A stretch of DNA of 64,000 bases from Hoeflea_A sp963921345. Lineage in GTDB: Bacteria; Pseudomonadota; Alphaproteobacteria; Rhizobiales; Rhizobiaceae. The notes beneath the pieces are model-generated. The model was not told where the DNA came from, searched no databases, and was given only the letters and a program-made list of their open reading frames with translations. Below are positions 18,401 through 26,663 of this stretch, one piece after another. The first letter of the stretch is position 1. Every line of letters begins with the position of its first letter. A program made the translations under genes and the position numbers. Location: assembly GCA_963921345.3 (NCBI GenBank), contig CAWUFE020000007.1, positions 3,224,001 through 3,288,000 of the forward strand, given 5' to 3'.

Positions 18401-19006
18401 TTCACCCGACTCGACGAAGGCGCCAAGACAGCCGCCGGCCTGGGTCTGGGCCTGTCGATCGTCGATCGCATCGCCCGGGTGCTGGATCATCCGGTTCACC
18501 TGTCCTCGAAACCCGGCGGCGGCACCAGTTTCCGGGTGGAGATTCCGGTCGAGGCCCACATTACTCCGATCGCCGCCAGCAAGCCCCGGCCGGCATCGCG
18601 GCAGGCCGTTTCCGACCTGGACGGCCTGACCGTCCTGTGTGTCGACAACGAGCCGCACATTCTGGACGGGCTGGCGCTGCTGATGCGCGGATGGAACTGT
18701 CGCGTGGAGACCTGCGCATCGGTGGCCGACCTCAGCGAACGGCTGAAGCGGCAGAGCGTCCCTCCCGACGCCATTGTCGCCGACTATCATCTCGGCGACG
18801 GCGACGGGATTGCCGCCGTCGGTCTGGTGCGCCAGCGCTGGGGATCGGACATACCCGCCGTGCTGGCGACGGCCGACCGGACGCACGACGTGCGCAACAG
18901 GGCCGAAGCGCAGTCGATCTCGATCTTCAACAAGCCGCTGAAACCGGCCGCGCTGCGAGCCTATCTCAACCAGATCGCCGCGGCGCGCAAATCGGCGGCC
19001 GAATAG
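15500..19006 (+). CDS. Hybrid sensor histidine kinase with N-terminal sodium:solute-symporter domain
   Basis: 1168-residue membrane kinase. TTG 15500 (LLPGWAIVSSALLYLVLLFAI) is chosen because GGAGG precedes it; a GTG at 15446 gives 18 more residues. Order: about 13 helices of the SSS/PutP type (residues 1-530), linker, PAS-like domain (about 630-745), coiled coil, HisKA with phospho-His near residue 810 (RFLAAAGHDILQPLNAAR), HATPase with N-box NLVSNAIKY and G-box GLGLGLSIVDRIA, then a receiver with phospho-Asp near residue 1095 (IVADYHLGDGDG). The transporter-like domain probably senses or moves a small solute. Converges with a LuxR-type regulator four bases away, its likely partner. Confidence 0.88.
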   Translation: MLPGWAIVSSALLYLVLLFAIASYGDRKSAAKRNEGRGRPLIYALSLAVYCTSWTYFGGVGLAAERGYEFLAIYIGPILMFTIGMPVIRRIVNLAKAEKLTSIADFMAARYGKNPTVAGIVALIAVIGTIPYIALQLKAVSSSVEIIMSDASLAEQGPYFLTDISLVVALLLAGFAVIFGTRHADATEHQNGLILAIATESVVKLFAFTAVGLFVTLFLFSGPADLMEQARQNERVMASLSYETAPARWIVLTMLSALAIVFLPRQFHVTVVENRTESELRTARFLFPLYLIAINIFVIPIAIAGLLMFGGTGIGDQFVLLLPLSQDLSWLSLATFIGGFSAATAMVIVASVAVAIMISNDLVMPFLVRRNVLQRDGDHSDFTGAILKIRRTAIFCILLLGYAYYRAATVNAGLASIGLLSFAAIAQFAPAMFGGLIWKRANARGAIAGLTAGMLVWVYLLLLPSLGGPDYSVAAASVLDFLIPGTAAFSGANIDPLVTGVILSLAANLALFIFGSLSRPARSLERLQASVFIPQRSMARPARNDMQTGITVKQLKQAITKYLGAQRTERSFHTFELTRGRWLEPSAPADMELVRYSEQLLGSAIGSASARLVLSLLFQKDDDRSSDTARLLDEASEALQYNRDLLQSALGQMDQGITVFDSSNRLSVWNRRFRSLLDLPESVGQVGIPLEDIVTILADRGDIKTGQVRKTIDNFLTMDMSWTLTLAESQRIIEIRSNTMPDNGVVTTYADITERVASAKALRQANETLEQRVATRTAELMSVNEELAQARATAEEANIGKTRFLAAAGHDILQPLNAARLYSSALVERLGESDNRGLVRNIDSSLESVESILGAVLDISRLDTGAMKPQITSFPLYDVLRRIETDFQPVAAESQLRLTVMPTSVMVRSDPNLLRRLIQNLVSNAIKYTHDGRVLVGVRRGGDRVFLQVIDTGIGIPTASQQTVFKEFTRLDEGAKTAAGLGLGLSIVDRIARVLDHPVHLSSKPGGGTSFRVEIPVEAHITPIAASKPRPASRQAVSDLDGLTVLCVDNEPHILDGLALLMRGWNCRVETCASVADLSERLKRQSVPPDAIVADYHLGDGDGIAAVGLVRQRWGSDIPAVLATADRTHDVRNRAEAQSISIFNKPLKPAALRAYLNQIAAARKSAAE

Positions 19007-19010
19007 GTCC

Positions 19011-19676
19011 CTACGCCGATTGATCCTGGTCTCGGTCGAGAAGGTCGGCGCCGATTTTCGACAGCTGGATCACCGCCTGGGTGCGGCTGTCGACGGCGAG
19101 TTTCTGCAGCACGGCCGAGACATGCGCCTTGATGGTCGCCTCCGAAACGCCCAGTTCATAGGCGATCTGCTTGTTCAGCAGCCCTTCGCCCAGCATGCCG
19201 AGCACCCGGCTTTGCTGCGGCGTCAGCGTCTGCAAGCGGCCGATCAGGTCGGCCATTTCCGGATCCTGCTCGGCACCCAGATCGAAATCGCGCGGGGTCC
19301 ATATATCGCCGCCGAGAACGGCGCGGATTCCCTGGCGGATCTCGTCAATGCTTGCCGATTTCGAGATGAAACCGGAGGCACCAAGATCCAGCGCCCGGCG
19401 GATGGTCGCCGGATCGTCCGACGCCGAAACGATGACCACCGGCAGACCCACATACTCCGCCCGCAGCGCGATCAGCCCGGACAGGCCGCTGACGCCCGGC
19501 ATGGTCAGGTCGAGCAGCATCAGATCGGCTTCCGGGTGGTCGGAGGCCGCCTGGCGGGCTGCCTGGAAGTCGCCGGCCTCGACGATCTCCAGCCCCTCTT
19601 CCAGGCCGGTCAAGGCCTGCCGCAGGGCGCCCCTGAACAGCGGATGATCGTCGGCGATCACTATGGTCTTGGTCAA
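19011..19676 (-). CDS. NarL/LuxR-family response regulator
   Basis: 221-residue two-domain regulator. Receiver: acidic IADDHPLFR, phospho-Asp in LMLLDLTMPGVSG, Thr/Ser in VIVSASDD, Lys in GFISKSAS. The C-terminal LuxR helix-turn-helix runs LTPQQSRVLGMLGEGLLNKQ through VSEATIKAHVSAVLQKL. TTG 19676 is chosen: GGGAGGGGG stands upstream and the receiver starts at once. Earlier frame is open but is low-complexity GC-rich sequence. Tail-to-tail with the SSS hybrid kinase, so the two probably form one pathway. Confidence 0.88.
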   Translation of the reverse strand: MTKTIVIADDHPLFRGALRQALTGLEEGLEIVEAGDFQAARQAASDHPEADLMLLDLTMPGVSGLSGLIALRAEYVGLPVVIVSASDDPATIRRALDLGASGFISKSASIDEIRQGIRAVLGGDIWTPRDFDLGAEQDPEMADLIGRLQTLTPQQSRVLGMLGEGLLNKQIAYELGVSEATIKAHVSAVLQKLAVDSRTQAVIQLSKIGADLLDRDQDQSA

Positions 19677-19913
19677 GTCAGTGCCCCCTCCCAGAGGTCG
19701 ACGGGCCCGGGGCCGCGTTCGTCCCGCCCCTGAACCCGGTCCGGTTCCACCGGCCGCGATCGCGAGGACCCCCCGCATGGGCGGGAGCATGGGTACACTG
19801 AAAGGGCAGGCCCCTTCGCGCCGTCACCGTGCGCTACCGGTTCGACTCACTATTACCGGTTTGACCCGCCTTTGACCATAAGGGCGGCCAGACGGCCGCG
19901 GCCGCCGGCTTGT

Positions 19914-20150
19914 TCAGGTGACGACTTCGACGGGCTCACTGGCGTATTTCGCCGGACTGGCGACGGCGCAGCCGGCGCATTCCGCTATGCGGGTGTGGAA
20001 GGTCAGTGCCTTCTTGATTGCCGGCTCGATGCGGTCGTATTCGCCCAGATAGATCCTGTCGTAGAAATCCGGCAGGTCGGGGCAGAATGCTGACCGCACC
20101 GTTCGAACGCCGTTCTTGTTGGGGATGTCGTCCAGAAAGTAACTAGCCAT
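19914..20150 (-). CDS. Conserved-looking small protein, function unknown
   Basis: 78 residues from ATG 20150 (MASYFLDDIPNKNGVRTV), no signal peptide or membrane helix. It is charged, with FYDRIYLGEYDRIEPAIKKAL and a single IAECAGCAVA stretch with a CxxC pair near residue 62, possibly redox or metal related. Codon use matches neighbours. No neighbour gives a hint. I do not recognise the family. Confidence 0.6.
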   Translation of the reverse strand: MASYFLDDIPNKNGVRTVRSAFCPDLPDFYDRIYLGEYDRIEPAIKKALTFHTRIAECAGCAVASPAKYASEPVEVVT

Positions 20151-20309
20151 TGGGGGCGCCTCTCCACACAAGTACCTGCGCCTGGACTGTCAGCCCAACC
20201 GCGAATTGCCTGTGTTCGATTCACGTCGCCCCGGAATCAACGGCCGCGATATTAGAGCCGGATTCCAGCCAAGGCAAACCGGCTTGTCGACACGTAATGT
20301 TTCGTAATG

Positions 20310-20741
20310 TTACGTTTTATCAGGCAGCGGCTTGCCGGCCTTTTCGTCGGACATCTCTTCTTCGAATTCCTGGATAACGCCGAGAAACCGGCGCATCATG
20401 TTCTCCATAATGCCCATCGTCCGGTCGATCTCGTCTTCCGTCGGCAAACCGTTGTCGAGCGATCGACCTTCGGCCGCCAACGTTTCCTCAAGCCGGTCGA
20501 TGCGTTCTTCAAGAAGGGCGATTTCGTCCTCGAAGGCACGCCGTTCGTCGGCTGCAAGGCGGCAGACGATCTGTTCCTCCTGCAGCTTGCACAGCGACAT
20601 TTCGCCTGTCTGGGTATCGAGGCGGACAAAGCCGCCCTCGGCCCGCTCCATGATGAAGCGGCCTTCATCGGCCCAGGCCGCGGGCGCGGCAAGGGCGGTG
20701 GCTGCGACGACCAGCACGGTTCCGACAACAAAGCGGTTCAT
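20310..20741 (-). CDS. Secreted coiled-coil protein, function unknown
   Basis: 143 residues from ATG 20741. Signal peptide MNRFVVGTVLVVAATALAAPAAWADE, then a short beta-rich part RFIMERAEGGFVRLDTQTGE with two cysteines (SLCKLQEEQIVCRL) that could form a disulfide. A long Glu/Arg-rich helix (residues 75-100, DEIALLEERIDRLEETLA) predicts a coiled coil. Periplasmic location is inferred. No known domain recognised. Confidence 0.68.
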   Translation of the reverse strand: MNRFVVGTVLVVAATALAAPAAWADEGRFIMERAEGGFVRLDTQTGEMSLCKLQEEQIVCRLAADERRAFEDEIALLEERIDRLEETLAAEGRSLDNGLPTEDEIDRTMGIMENMMRRFLGVIQEFEEEMSDEKAGKPLPDKT

Positions 20742-20859
20742 ATCGGCCTTACCCCCGTGATTTCCGCGACATGAATGTATAGGTATCACAAAATCACGCC
20801 GAAATTGCGAACCGTGCCGCCTGCGACGGCGCGTCGCCCGGGGTCAGAGAACGGAATTC

Positions 20860-21201
20860 ATGAGCAATATCTACAAAATCGTCCCGCGAAGCCTGTGGGA
20901 GAAGGCGGAAGCCGAGGGAGTCTTCACCGGCGCACCGATCGACCTTGAAGACGGCTACATCCACTTTTCCACCGCCAGCCAGGTGGCGCAGACGGCGGCG
21001 CTGCATTTTGCCGGCCAGGCCGACCTGCTGCTGGTGGCGATCGACGGTGACAGGCTTGGCGACGCGCTCAAATACGAGCCGTCGCGCGGCGGCGACCTTT
21101 TTCCGCATCTCTATGGCGATCTGCGGCTCGAACAGGTGCTGTGGGTTCGACCGATGCCCCTGAGCCCGGACGGCGCGCACGATCTGCCGGACCTCGGCTG
21201 A
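20860..21201 (+). CDS. DUF952 family protein
   Basis: 113-residue cytoplasmic protein starting MSNIYKIVPRSLWEKAEAEG. DUF952 landmarks are DGYIHFSTASQVAQTA and a C-terminal LYGDLRLEQVLWVRP. The fold resembles small ADP-ribose/tRNA-phosphotransferase-type proteins, but the reaction is not known. The stop codon overlaps the pyrD start (TGATG), so the two are translationally coupled. Confidence 0.85.
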   Translation: MSNIYKIVPRSLWEKAEAEGVFTGAPIDLEDGYIHFSTASQVAQTAALHFAGQADLLLVAIDGDRLGDALKYEPSRGGDLFPHLYGDLRLEQVLWVRPMPLSPDGAHDLPDLG

Positions 21202-22301
21202 TGGCGGGACTGTTCGAACGGGTCGGAAGGCGGGCGCTTTTCGCGCTCGAGCCGGAGACGGCACACCGGCTGTCGATCCGCGCCCTGCGATCGGGTCTGG
21301 TGCCCTCCTGCGCCGCCGCCTCCGACCCCAGGCTGGTCGTCGAAGCGGCCGGGATGCGCTTCGACAATCCGATCGGTATTGCCGCCGGCTACGACAAGAA
21401 TGCCGAAGTGCCGGACGCGCTGCTGAGGCTCGGCTTCGCCTTCGCGGAAATCGGATCGGTGACGCCGCGTCCGCAGATCGGCAATCCGCAGCCGCGCATT
21501 TTCCGCCTGCCGGAAGACCGCGCCGTCATCAACCGTCTCGGCTTCAACAATGAAGGCCACCAGGCGGTGCTCCGACGCCTGCAGCAATGCCGCCGGCACG
21601 CCGGACGTCACATCGGCGTCAATGTCGGGGCCAACAAGGATTCGGACGACCGCATCGCCGACTATGCACTCGGCATCGAGGTCTTCTACGATGTCGCCGA
21701 CTACTTCACCGTCAACATCTCGTCGCCCAACACGCCGGGCCTGCGCGACCTGCATGCCCGCGACAACCTGGCGGCGCTGATGGAGGCGGTGTGCGGGGCG
21801 CGCGAGCGACAGATGGCCGCCGGCAAACCGCGTCGCGCCCTGTTCCTCAAGATCGCACCCGATCTCGGCGAGGAAGAGATGGATCACATCGCCGAAGAGA
21901 TCCGGCTGCACCCGCTCGACGGCACCATCGTCTCAAACACGACGCTGGCCCGCCACGGTCTCGCCGGACGACATGCCGGCGAGGCGGGCGGACTGTCCGG
22001 CGCCCCGCTGTTCGAACGCTCGACCGTCATTCTTGCGCGAATGCGCCAGAAGCTCGGGCCCGAGCACACGCTCATTGGGCTGGGCGGTGTCGACAGCGGC
22101 CGAACGGCGCTGGAGAAGATCCGCGCCGGCGCGGATCTGGTGCAGCTCTATACCGGCTTCATTTTTGAAGGGCCCGGACTGATCGGCCAAATGCTGCGCG
22201 AGTTGTCCGACCTGGTGGCGGGCGAGAAGGTCGATACGATCGCCGATCTGCGCGACGGAGGCGTGGAAGAATGGGCGGCAAAGACGCTGCCGGTCGGGTA
22301 A
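21201..22301 (+). CDS. pyrD: Dihydroorotate dehydrogenase (quinone), class 2
   Basis: 366-residue FMN enzyme oxidising dihydroorotate to orotate with quinone in pyrimidine synthesis. The amphipathic N-terminal helices (MAGLFERVGRRALFALEPET) are the membrane/quinone tunnel of class 2. Landmarks: FDNPIGIAAGYDKNAE, GSVTPRPQIGNPQPR, catalytic Ser region VNISSPNTPGLRDL, phosphate loop GLGGVDSGRTALEKIRAGA and LYTGFIFEGPGLI. ATG 21201 overlaps the DUF952 stop. Converges with the MATE gene, one base apart. Confidence 0.95.
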   Translation: MAGLFERVGRRALFALEPETAHRLSIRALRSGLVPSCAAASDPRLVVEAAGMRFDNPIGIAAGYDKNAEVPDALLRLGFAFAEIGSVTPRPQIGNPQPRIFRLPEDRAVINRLGFNNEGHQAVLRRLQQCRRHAGRHIGVNVGANKDSDDRIADYALGIEVFYDVADYFTVNISSPNTPGLRDLHARDNLAALMEAVCGARERQMAAGKPRRALFLKIAPDLGEEEMDHIAEEIRLHPLDGTIVSNTTLARHGLAGRHAGEAGGLSGAPLFERSTVILARMRQKLGPEHTLIGLGGVDSGRTALEKIRAGADLVQLYTGFIFEGPGLIGQMLRELSDLVAGEKVDTIADLRDGGVEEWAAKTLPVG

Positions 22302-22302
22302 C

Positions 22303-23679
22303 TTATTCGGCGGCGCCCGGCTGAAACACTGCAGTGGCGCGGCGCCCGAGGAGGCCGTAGAGGGTCACGCCACGTGTGCCGAGAAACGCGAGCAACGCCA
22401 GCCAAAGGCCGTGATTGCCGATGAAGGGCACCAGAATCCACGCCAGAACAACGAAAAGAGCCAGCGACAGCAACATCATGTTGCGCATGTCGCGCGACCA
22501 GGTGGCGCCGATAAAGACGCCATCCATCTCGAAGGCCAGGACGCCGGCCAGCGCCGTCAGCGCCGCCCAGATCATGTAGACCCGCGCCGTCTCGCGCACC
22601 TCGTGGGATGTGGTCAGGAAATCGATGACCGCCGGACCGAAGACCAGGAAAAAAACGGTCGTCGTACCGGCCAGGCAGAAACCCCAGAGCAACGTCAGAC
22701 GCACGGCGCGGTCGAAGGCCGGGCGGTGCCGCGCACCGATCGACCGCCCCGCCAGCTGTTCGGCGGCGGCGGCAAACCCGTCCAGATAGTTGCCGGCGAC
22801 GAGGAAGAAATTCATCAGTACCGCGTTGGCGGCCAGTGTCACCGGACCGAACTGCGCACCCTGGCGCACGAACAGGGCAAAGGCGGTGATCAGCGCAAAG
22901 GAACGGATCATGATATCGCGGTTGAGCGACATCAACTGCAGAGCGGACGGCCGGTGGAAGATGCGCTGCCAATCCGGCGCCATCGCGGCTTTCGTGGTCA
23001 GCCGCACATAGACGACGCCGGCGATCAGCCCGACGGTCTCGCCCACCACCGTCGCCCAGGCGACGCCGGCAATGCCCCAGCCGAGATAGAGGCCGAAGAG
23101 GATCGACAGGACGATGTTGGTCCCGTTGATCAGGCTCTGCAGCAACAGACCGGTCACGCCCTCGCCGCGGCCAAGCACAAAGCCGAGAATTGCGTAGTTG
23201 GCCAGCCCGGCCGGCGCCGAGACGATGCGGATGGAGAAGTAGATTTGCGTCGCTTCGCTGACCGCAGGGCCTGGCGCCATGGCCCAGACGCCGACGGCCA
23301 GGATCGCCGGCGACAGCAGCAGCAGGATCCCGCCGCTGACGAGGCCGATGAGCAGCGAGCGCCAGTAGACGGCCTGCTGTTCGGTCTCGTCGTCGCGCCC
23401 GAAGGCCTGCGAGACCAGCCCCGTCGTTGCCGACCGCAGGAAGTTGAAGGTGGCGAAGATCAGGTCGAACAGGATGGCGCCGACGGCCAGGCCGCCGATC
23501 AGCGCCGGATCGCCGAGCCGGCCGACGACCGCCATGTCGACCAGGCCGAGCAGCGGCGTGGTCAGATAGGCGAGCGTCATCGGAACGGCGATCGACAGCA
23601 CCAGGCGATGGGTCACCGAAAAGGGTCGCGGGCCGGTGGCGGCCGCCGAGCGGGTTTCGGCAGGATGGGCGTTCGACAT
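22303..23679 (-). CDS. MATE family efflux transporter (DinF-like)
   Basis: 458-residue inner-membrane antiporter of about twelve helices that exports cationic or drug-like compounds against Na+ or H+. ATG 23679 (MSNAHPAETRSAA) precedes a hydrophilic leader and first helix HRLVLSIAVPMTLAYLTTPLLG. MATE landmarks: VDMAVVGRLGDPALIGGLAVG and the repeat-half start RSFALITAFALFVRQGAQFG with FAAAAEQLAGRSIGARH. Substrate unknown. Confidence 0.9.
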   Translation of the reverse strand: MSNAHPAETRSAAATGPRPFSVTHRLVLSIAVPMTLAYLTTPLLGLVDMAVVGRLGDPALIGGLAVGAILFDLIFATFNFLRSATTGLVSQAFGRDDETEQQAVYWRSLLIGLVSGGILLLLSPAILAVGVWAMAPGPAVSEATQIYFSIRIVSAPAGLANYAILGFVLGRGEGVTGLLLQSLINGTNIVLSILFGLYLGWGIAGVAWATVVGETVGLIAGVVYVRLTTKAAMAPDWQRIFHRPSALQLMSLNRDIMIRSFALITAFALFVRQGAQFGPVTLAANAVLMNFFLVAGNYLDGFAAAAEQLAGRSIGARHRPAFDRAVRLTLLWGFCLAGTTTVFFLVFGPAVIDFLTTSHEVRETARVYMIWAALTALAGVLAFEMDGVFIGATWSRDMRNMMLLSLALFVVLAWILVPFIGNHGLWLALLAFLGTRGVTLYGLLGRRATAVFQPGAAE

Positions 23680-23759
23680 GCAGCTGGGCCTGTTCCGCGA
23701 TCGCGGTGTGGAAGGTGCGGCCGGTCGCAAAAGAACCGGCGGCCGGATTGTCCGGCTAT

Positions 23760-24026
23760 TTAGCGTCGATAGCTCAGCACACGCAAGACCAGGAACACCG
23801 GTACGACGACGATGGCGCCCAGCAGCAGGTAGTCGCCGAAGCGGCCGAGCGCGGCGAAACCCTTTTCCCAGACGTTGACGACGAAGTCGCGCACCGCATA
23901 TACGATATCCATCGGATACCAGTTGAAGGCGCTCATAACGGCGCCGACGATAAACGAGATCACCACCAGCTTGACCAGTGTGCGCCCCGGCGTATCGCCC
24001 AGAAATCGTGTCACTCTGCCCGACAT
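23760..24026 (-). CDS. DUF6460-type small membrane protein
   Basis: 88 residues from ATG 24026 with GGAGA upstream: MSGRVTRFLGDTPGRTLVKL, then two hydrophobic helices (about residues 20-40 and 62-84) ending VFLVLRVLSYRR. The opening RFLGDTP and the closing LSYRR are as I recall in the DUF6460 family of alphaproteobacteria. Function unknown. Same strand as the MATE gene, 80 bases upstream of it. Confidence 0.75.
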   Translation of the reverse strand: MSGRVTRFLGDTPGRTLVKLVVISFIVGAVMSAFNWYPMDIVYAVRDFVVNVWEKGFAALGRFGDYLLLGAIVVVPVFLVLRVLSYRR

Positions 24027-24181
24027 GCGCCGTCTCCGCGAATCGTTCTGTGTCTTAGGTAATGACTGATCGGGCATGGATCAACTGGAGGGCAGGTACG
24101 GGCCGCTGACACATCTGACAGATTGACTTCGGCCCGCCCGGCACGGAGTGTGAAGGCCCGTGCCAACCCAACGGAGGAGCC

Positions 24182-25021
24182 ATGCAGGACCGGGAACAGC
24201 ATGTGGCCGACTTCTATCGACGCCATCCGATCTCGGCCGACCACATCCTTGCGAAGCTGACGGAGGAACGCGGCGATCTCAACGACGTGCGTCCCGAGGA
24301 GCTTTATCCGCACGATCAGGATCACTATGGCGGACTTGAGGCCAACGAGGCGCTGGCAAAGCGGGTCAAAATGGGCGCCGGAATGAAGATCGCCGATTTC
24401 TGTGCCGGACTGGCGGGCCCGGCCCGATACTGGGCGGCGCGCTACGGTGTCGACGTCACCGGCGTCGAGCTGACGACCAACCGGGTGGAAGGCGCCAACG
24501 AATTGACACGCCTTGTCGGCCTCGACGGGCAGGTGCGGGTGCTCCAGGGCGATGTGCTCGACCGTCCCCTCGCTGCCGGTGCTTTCGACGCGGTGGTGAG
24601 CCAGGAGGCCTTTCTGCACATACCCGACAAGCCAAAGGCCATCGGCGAGGCGTTTCGCGTTCTCAAGCCCGGCGGCCGGCTTGCCTTTACCGACTGGATC
24701 ATCCACCGGCCGCTGCAGAAGGCCGACGCCGAGGAGATGTGGGAGGGAATCGCCGCCCAGACGCTACAGTCCATATCGGGCTATGAGGCGTTGCTGTCCG
24801 GCGCAGGCTTCAACGGCGTTGCCGGGGAAGACCTGACCGCCGAATGGGCCGATATTCTGGAGAAACGCTTCGCCATGTACCGGAAACTGCGCGAGGACGC
24901 CCGAAGGACCGGCAGCCCGACGGGCGACGACCGCTTCTATCACAGCTATCGCAGGCTGGTCGAACTGGTCAAGGAACGAACGCTCGGCGGCGCGCGGATG
25001 AGCGCCGAGAAGCCCGGCTAG
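24182..25021 (+). CDS. SAM-dependent methyltransferase
   Basis: 279 residues. Class I methyltransferase fold: SAM loop KIADFCAGLAGPARYWAARY (motif I, near residue 70), acidic VTGVELTTNR (motif post I), LQGDVLDRPL, and AFRVLKPGGRLAFTDW (motif III). CGGAGGAG precedes the ATG. The N-terminal helical part (HPISADHILAKL) resembles glycine/sarcosine/dimethylglycine-type and ubiquinone-type methyltransferases, so a small amine substrate is possible but not shown. Confidence 0.82.
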   Translation: MQDREQHVADFYRRHPISADHILAKLTEERGDLNDVRPEELYPHDQDHYGGLEANEALAKRVKMGAGMKIADFCAGLAGPARYWAARYGVDVTGVELTTNRVEGANELTRLVGLDGQVRVLQGDVLDRPLAAGAFDAVVSQEAFLHIPDKPKAIGEAFRVLKPGGRLAFTDWIIHRPLQKADAEEMWEGIAAQTLQSISGYEALLSGAGFNGVAGEDLTAEWADILEKRFAMYRKLREDARRTGSPTGDDRFYHSYRRLVELVKERTLGGARMSAEKPG

Positions 25022-25051
25022 AGAGGACGCGGGTGCCTCCGCACCGGACCA

Positions 25052-25546
25052 TCAACGATCGCATTCTATGTCCAGCGCGATGATGCGCCGGCCATCGTCG
25101 CCCAGGGCCGTCCGCACCGTGCCCTGAGCCCCGGCGAATGCCTTCGTGCCACCCGTCACGTGATACTCGAACCTGGGCAGATCCACCTGCGGCCGCGGAT
25201 CGGTGGGATCGGGCAATTCATACACGACTTTGTAGTGCAGCGTCCCATTATCATAGATGTGGTGGGCATTGCCGATCAGCCGGTAACGCCCATCATGGCT
25301 ACCGGCGACTGTTGACTCGAACAGGCTCTGTCCAATCACCGCGCCGTCCGCGTTCAGCAGATCAAGACTACCGACCCGACGATCTCCGATGCTCAGGCCG
25401 GCGGCGCCCAGATCGATCACCTCGAGCTGCCAGGTCCCGAGAAACACTTCAAAAGGGCTGCAGTCCGCGGTCTGCGCGGCGCCCTCAGCTGCAAGCGAGA
25501 TAGTGCAAATCGCCAGCACAACGGTAAAGGTGGATCGTTTCCGCAT
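25052..25546 (-). CDS. Secreted beta-barrel-like protein, function unknown
   Basis: 164 residues with signal peptide MRKRSTFTVVLAICTISLAAEGAAQT. The mature part is beta-rich; the end GGTKAFAGAQGTVRTALG resembles the closing strands of allene-oxide-cyclase/dirigent-like barrels (GxxxFxGAxGTV). Two cysteines, near residues 30 and 162, could pair. Similarity is judged by eye; enzymatic activity should not be assumed. Converges with the methyltransferase gene. Confidence 0.65.
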   Translation of the reverse strand: MRKRSTFTVVLAICTISLAAEGAAQTADCSPFEVFLGTWQLEVIDLGAAGLSIGDRRVGSLDLLNADGAVIGQSLFESTVAGSHDGRYRLIGNAHHIYDNGTLHYKVVYELPDPTDPRPQVDLPRFEYHVTGGTKAFAGAQGTVRTALGDDGRRIIALDIECDR

Positions 25547-25615
25547 CTATCTCAGTCCTTTTGTGGGCTGGCTGTGCAAAATTGAAGTGTGCCAGCCGTT
25601 TGATGAGGTTACCGC

Positions 25616-25960
25616 CTACACTGGAACGCGCACGAGAACGCCGGCGTTGACGATCACACAGGGTTTGCCGGTCGTCACGTCGATCACGTCCAGCCCGCCC
25701 TTCACCAGCCTCGGCGTCACCTTTCCGTAGGGCAGCACCTTGCAGACGGTATCGAGATCGATGGCCTCCGGCTGCCGCGCTGCCAGATGCAGGTCGATGT
25801 GCATGGTCTCGGGATCGATCCCGAGACTGCGGAACATGGTCAGCGAGGAATTTCGCACCGCGTCTTCGACGGCACGCACCGCTGCCTTGGTGTAGTCGCC
25901 GCTGTGCAGGGCGCTGCCGGAGCCCATCTCGAGGGCAACGCGTTTCAGGTCTCCTGTCAT
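25616..25960 (-). CDS. Lin0512 family protein, copy B
   Basis: 114 residues starting MTGDLKRVALEMGSGSALHSGDYTKAAVRAVEDA. The GxGxxxxxGDYTKAAVRAVxxA signature and the PYGKVTPRLVKGGLDV middle are characteristic of the Lin0512 family, whose function is unknown. The ATG overlaps the stop of the paralogous gene upstream (ATGA), so the two subunits are probably made in equal amounts and may form a hetero-oligomer. Divergent from the tctC transporter operon, separated from it by an operator candidate. Confidence 0.78.
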   Translation of the reverse strand: MTGDLKRVALEMGSGSALHSGDYTKAAVRAVEDAVRNSSLTMFRSLGIDPETMHIDLHLAARQPEAIDLDTVCKVLPYGKVTPRLVKGGLDVIDVTTGKPCVIVNAGVLVRVPV

Positions 25961-26319
25961 CGCGCTTCTCCCGCCGTGTCCGGAACATCGAGAAACACCG
26001 TCAACACCGCATTGGCCATCACCGTGTTGCCATCGACGTTTTCGAGCGGAATATCGAGACCGCCTTCCTCGACCGCGACCTCGCGCTGTCCGTAGGGGAG
26101 CACCGCGGCAACGCGGTCCCGGTCGACAAGGTCCGGCCGGGTCACGCCGATGGTGACCTTCACCAGGAAGTCGTGCTTCGACATGCCGAGAGCATCGGCA
26201 AACCGGATCCCGTTGCGCCGCAACGCATTTTCGACCGCGCGCACCGCGGCCTTGGTATAGTCACCGCCGAGGATGTCGGCGCCCATTCCGAATTCCATGA
26301 TCATGCTTTTAAGAGCCAT
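25957..26319 (-). CDS. Lin0512 family protein, copy A
   Basis: 120 residues: MALKSMIMEFGMGADILGGDYTKAAVRAVENALR. Paralogue of the following gene, sharing GDYTKAAVRAVE and VLPYGQREVAVEEGGLD. First gene of a two-gene leftward unit that starts in the regulatory region shared with tctC, which suggests a role with the transporter and sugar-acid-type enzymes to the right. No catalytic residues are known for the family. Confidence 0.78.
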   Translation of the reverse strand: MALKSMIMEFGMGADILGGDYTKAAVRAVENALRRNGIRFADALGMSKHDFLVKVTIGVTRPDLVDRDRVAAVLPYGQREVAVEEGGLDIPLENVDGNTVMANAVLTVFLDVPDTAGEAR

Positions 26320-26627
26320 TTCACGCGCCCCGCTCGCTCTCGAAGACCGTATTCAAAGGTTCGCACCGCCGAATGCCAGCCTGGTTCCACGGCAATCGCA
26401 GCCCAGCCTTTGAACAAGCAACAGTTGATCATGCATCGAACCGCGTGACAACCGATGCTTGTGCAAAGCGAGACACGGTTGCGATGCAAAGGCGCGTTTC
26501 GGTTAACACTCCGATTACCGCGCTGAATGATCCTTCCAACCCGATGAAAGGCCGTCTGGCCACCTTCTTCGCTGGCCGATGAGGCATTTGTGAAGCGCCC
26601 GGACCGAAGCGTTCGTGCTCCGTCACA
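26320..26627. other. Left half of the divergent regulatory region
   Basis: About 300 bases between the Lin0512 start and the tctC promoter. I see no convincing gene; a 69-codon frame at 26373-26582 has no ribosome-binding site or recognisable features. The Lin0512 promoter must lie here but I cannot fix it. Confidence 0.4.
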
Positions 26628-26656
26628 TTGACTCACGCAACGAAACCGTTCTAAAA
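26628..26656 (+). promoter_or_regulatory. Candidate sigma-70 promoter of the tctC operon
   Basis: TTGACT and CTAAAA separated by 17 bases, 90 bases upstream of tctC. The palindromic operator candidate begins eight bases after the -10 element, where a bound repressor would block initiation. Confidence 0.45.
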
Positions 26657-26663
26657 GTAACTC

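Noticed and set aside
16160..18886. 908-codon open frame on the minus strand
   Set aside because: Shadow of the hybrid histidine kinase; no recognisable motif and low-complexity charged sequence.
19840..19870. GGTTCGACTC resembling a tRNA T-loop
   Set aside because: No acceptor stem or anticodon arm can be built around it.
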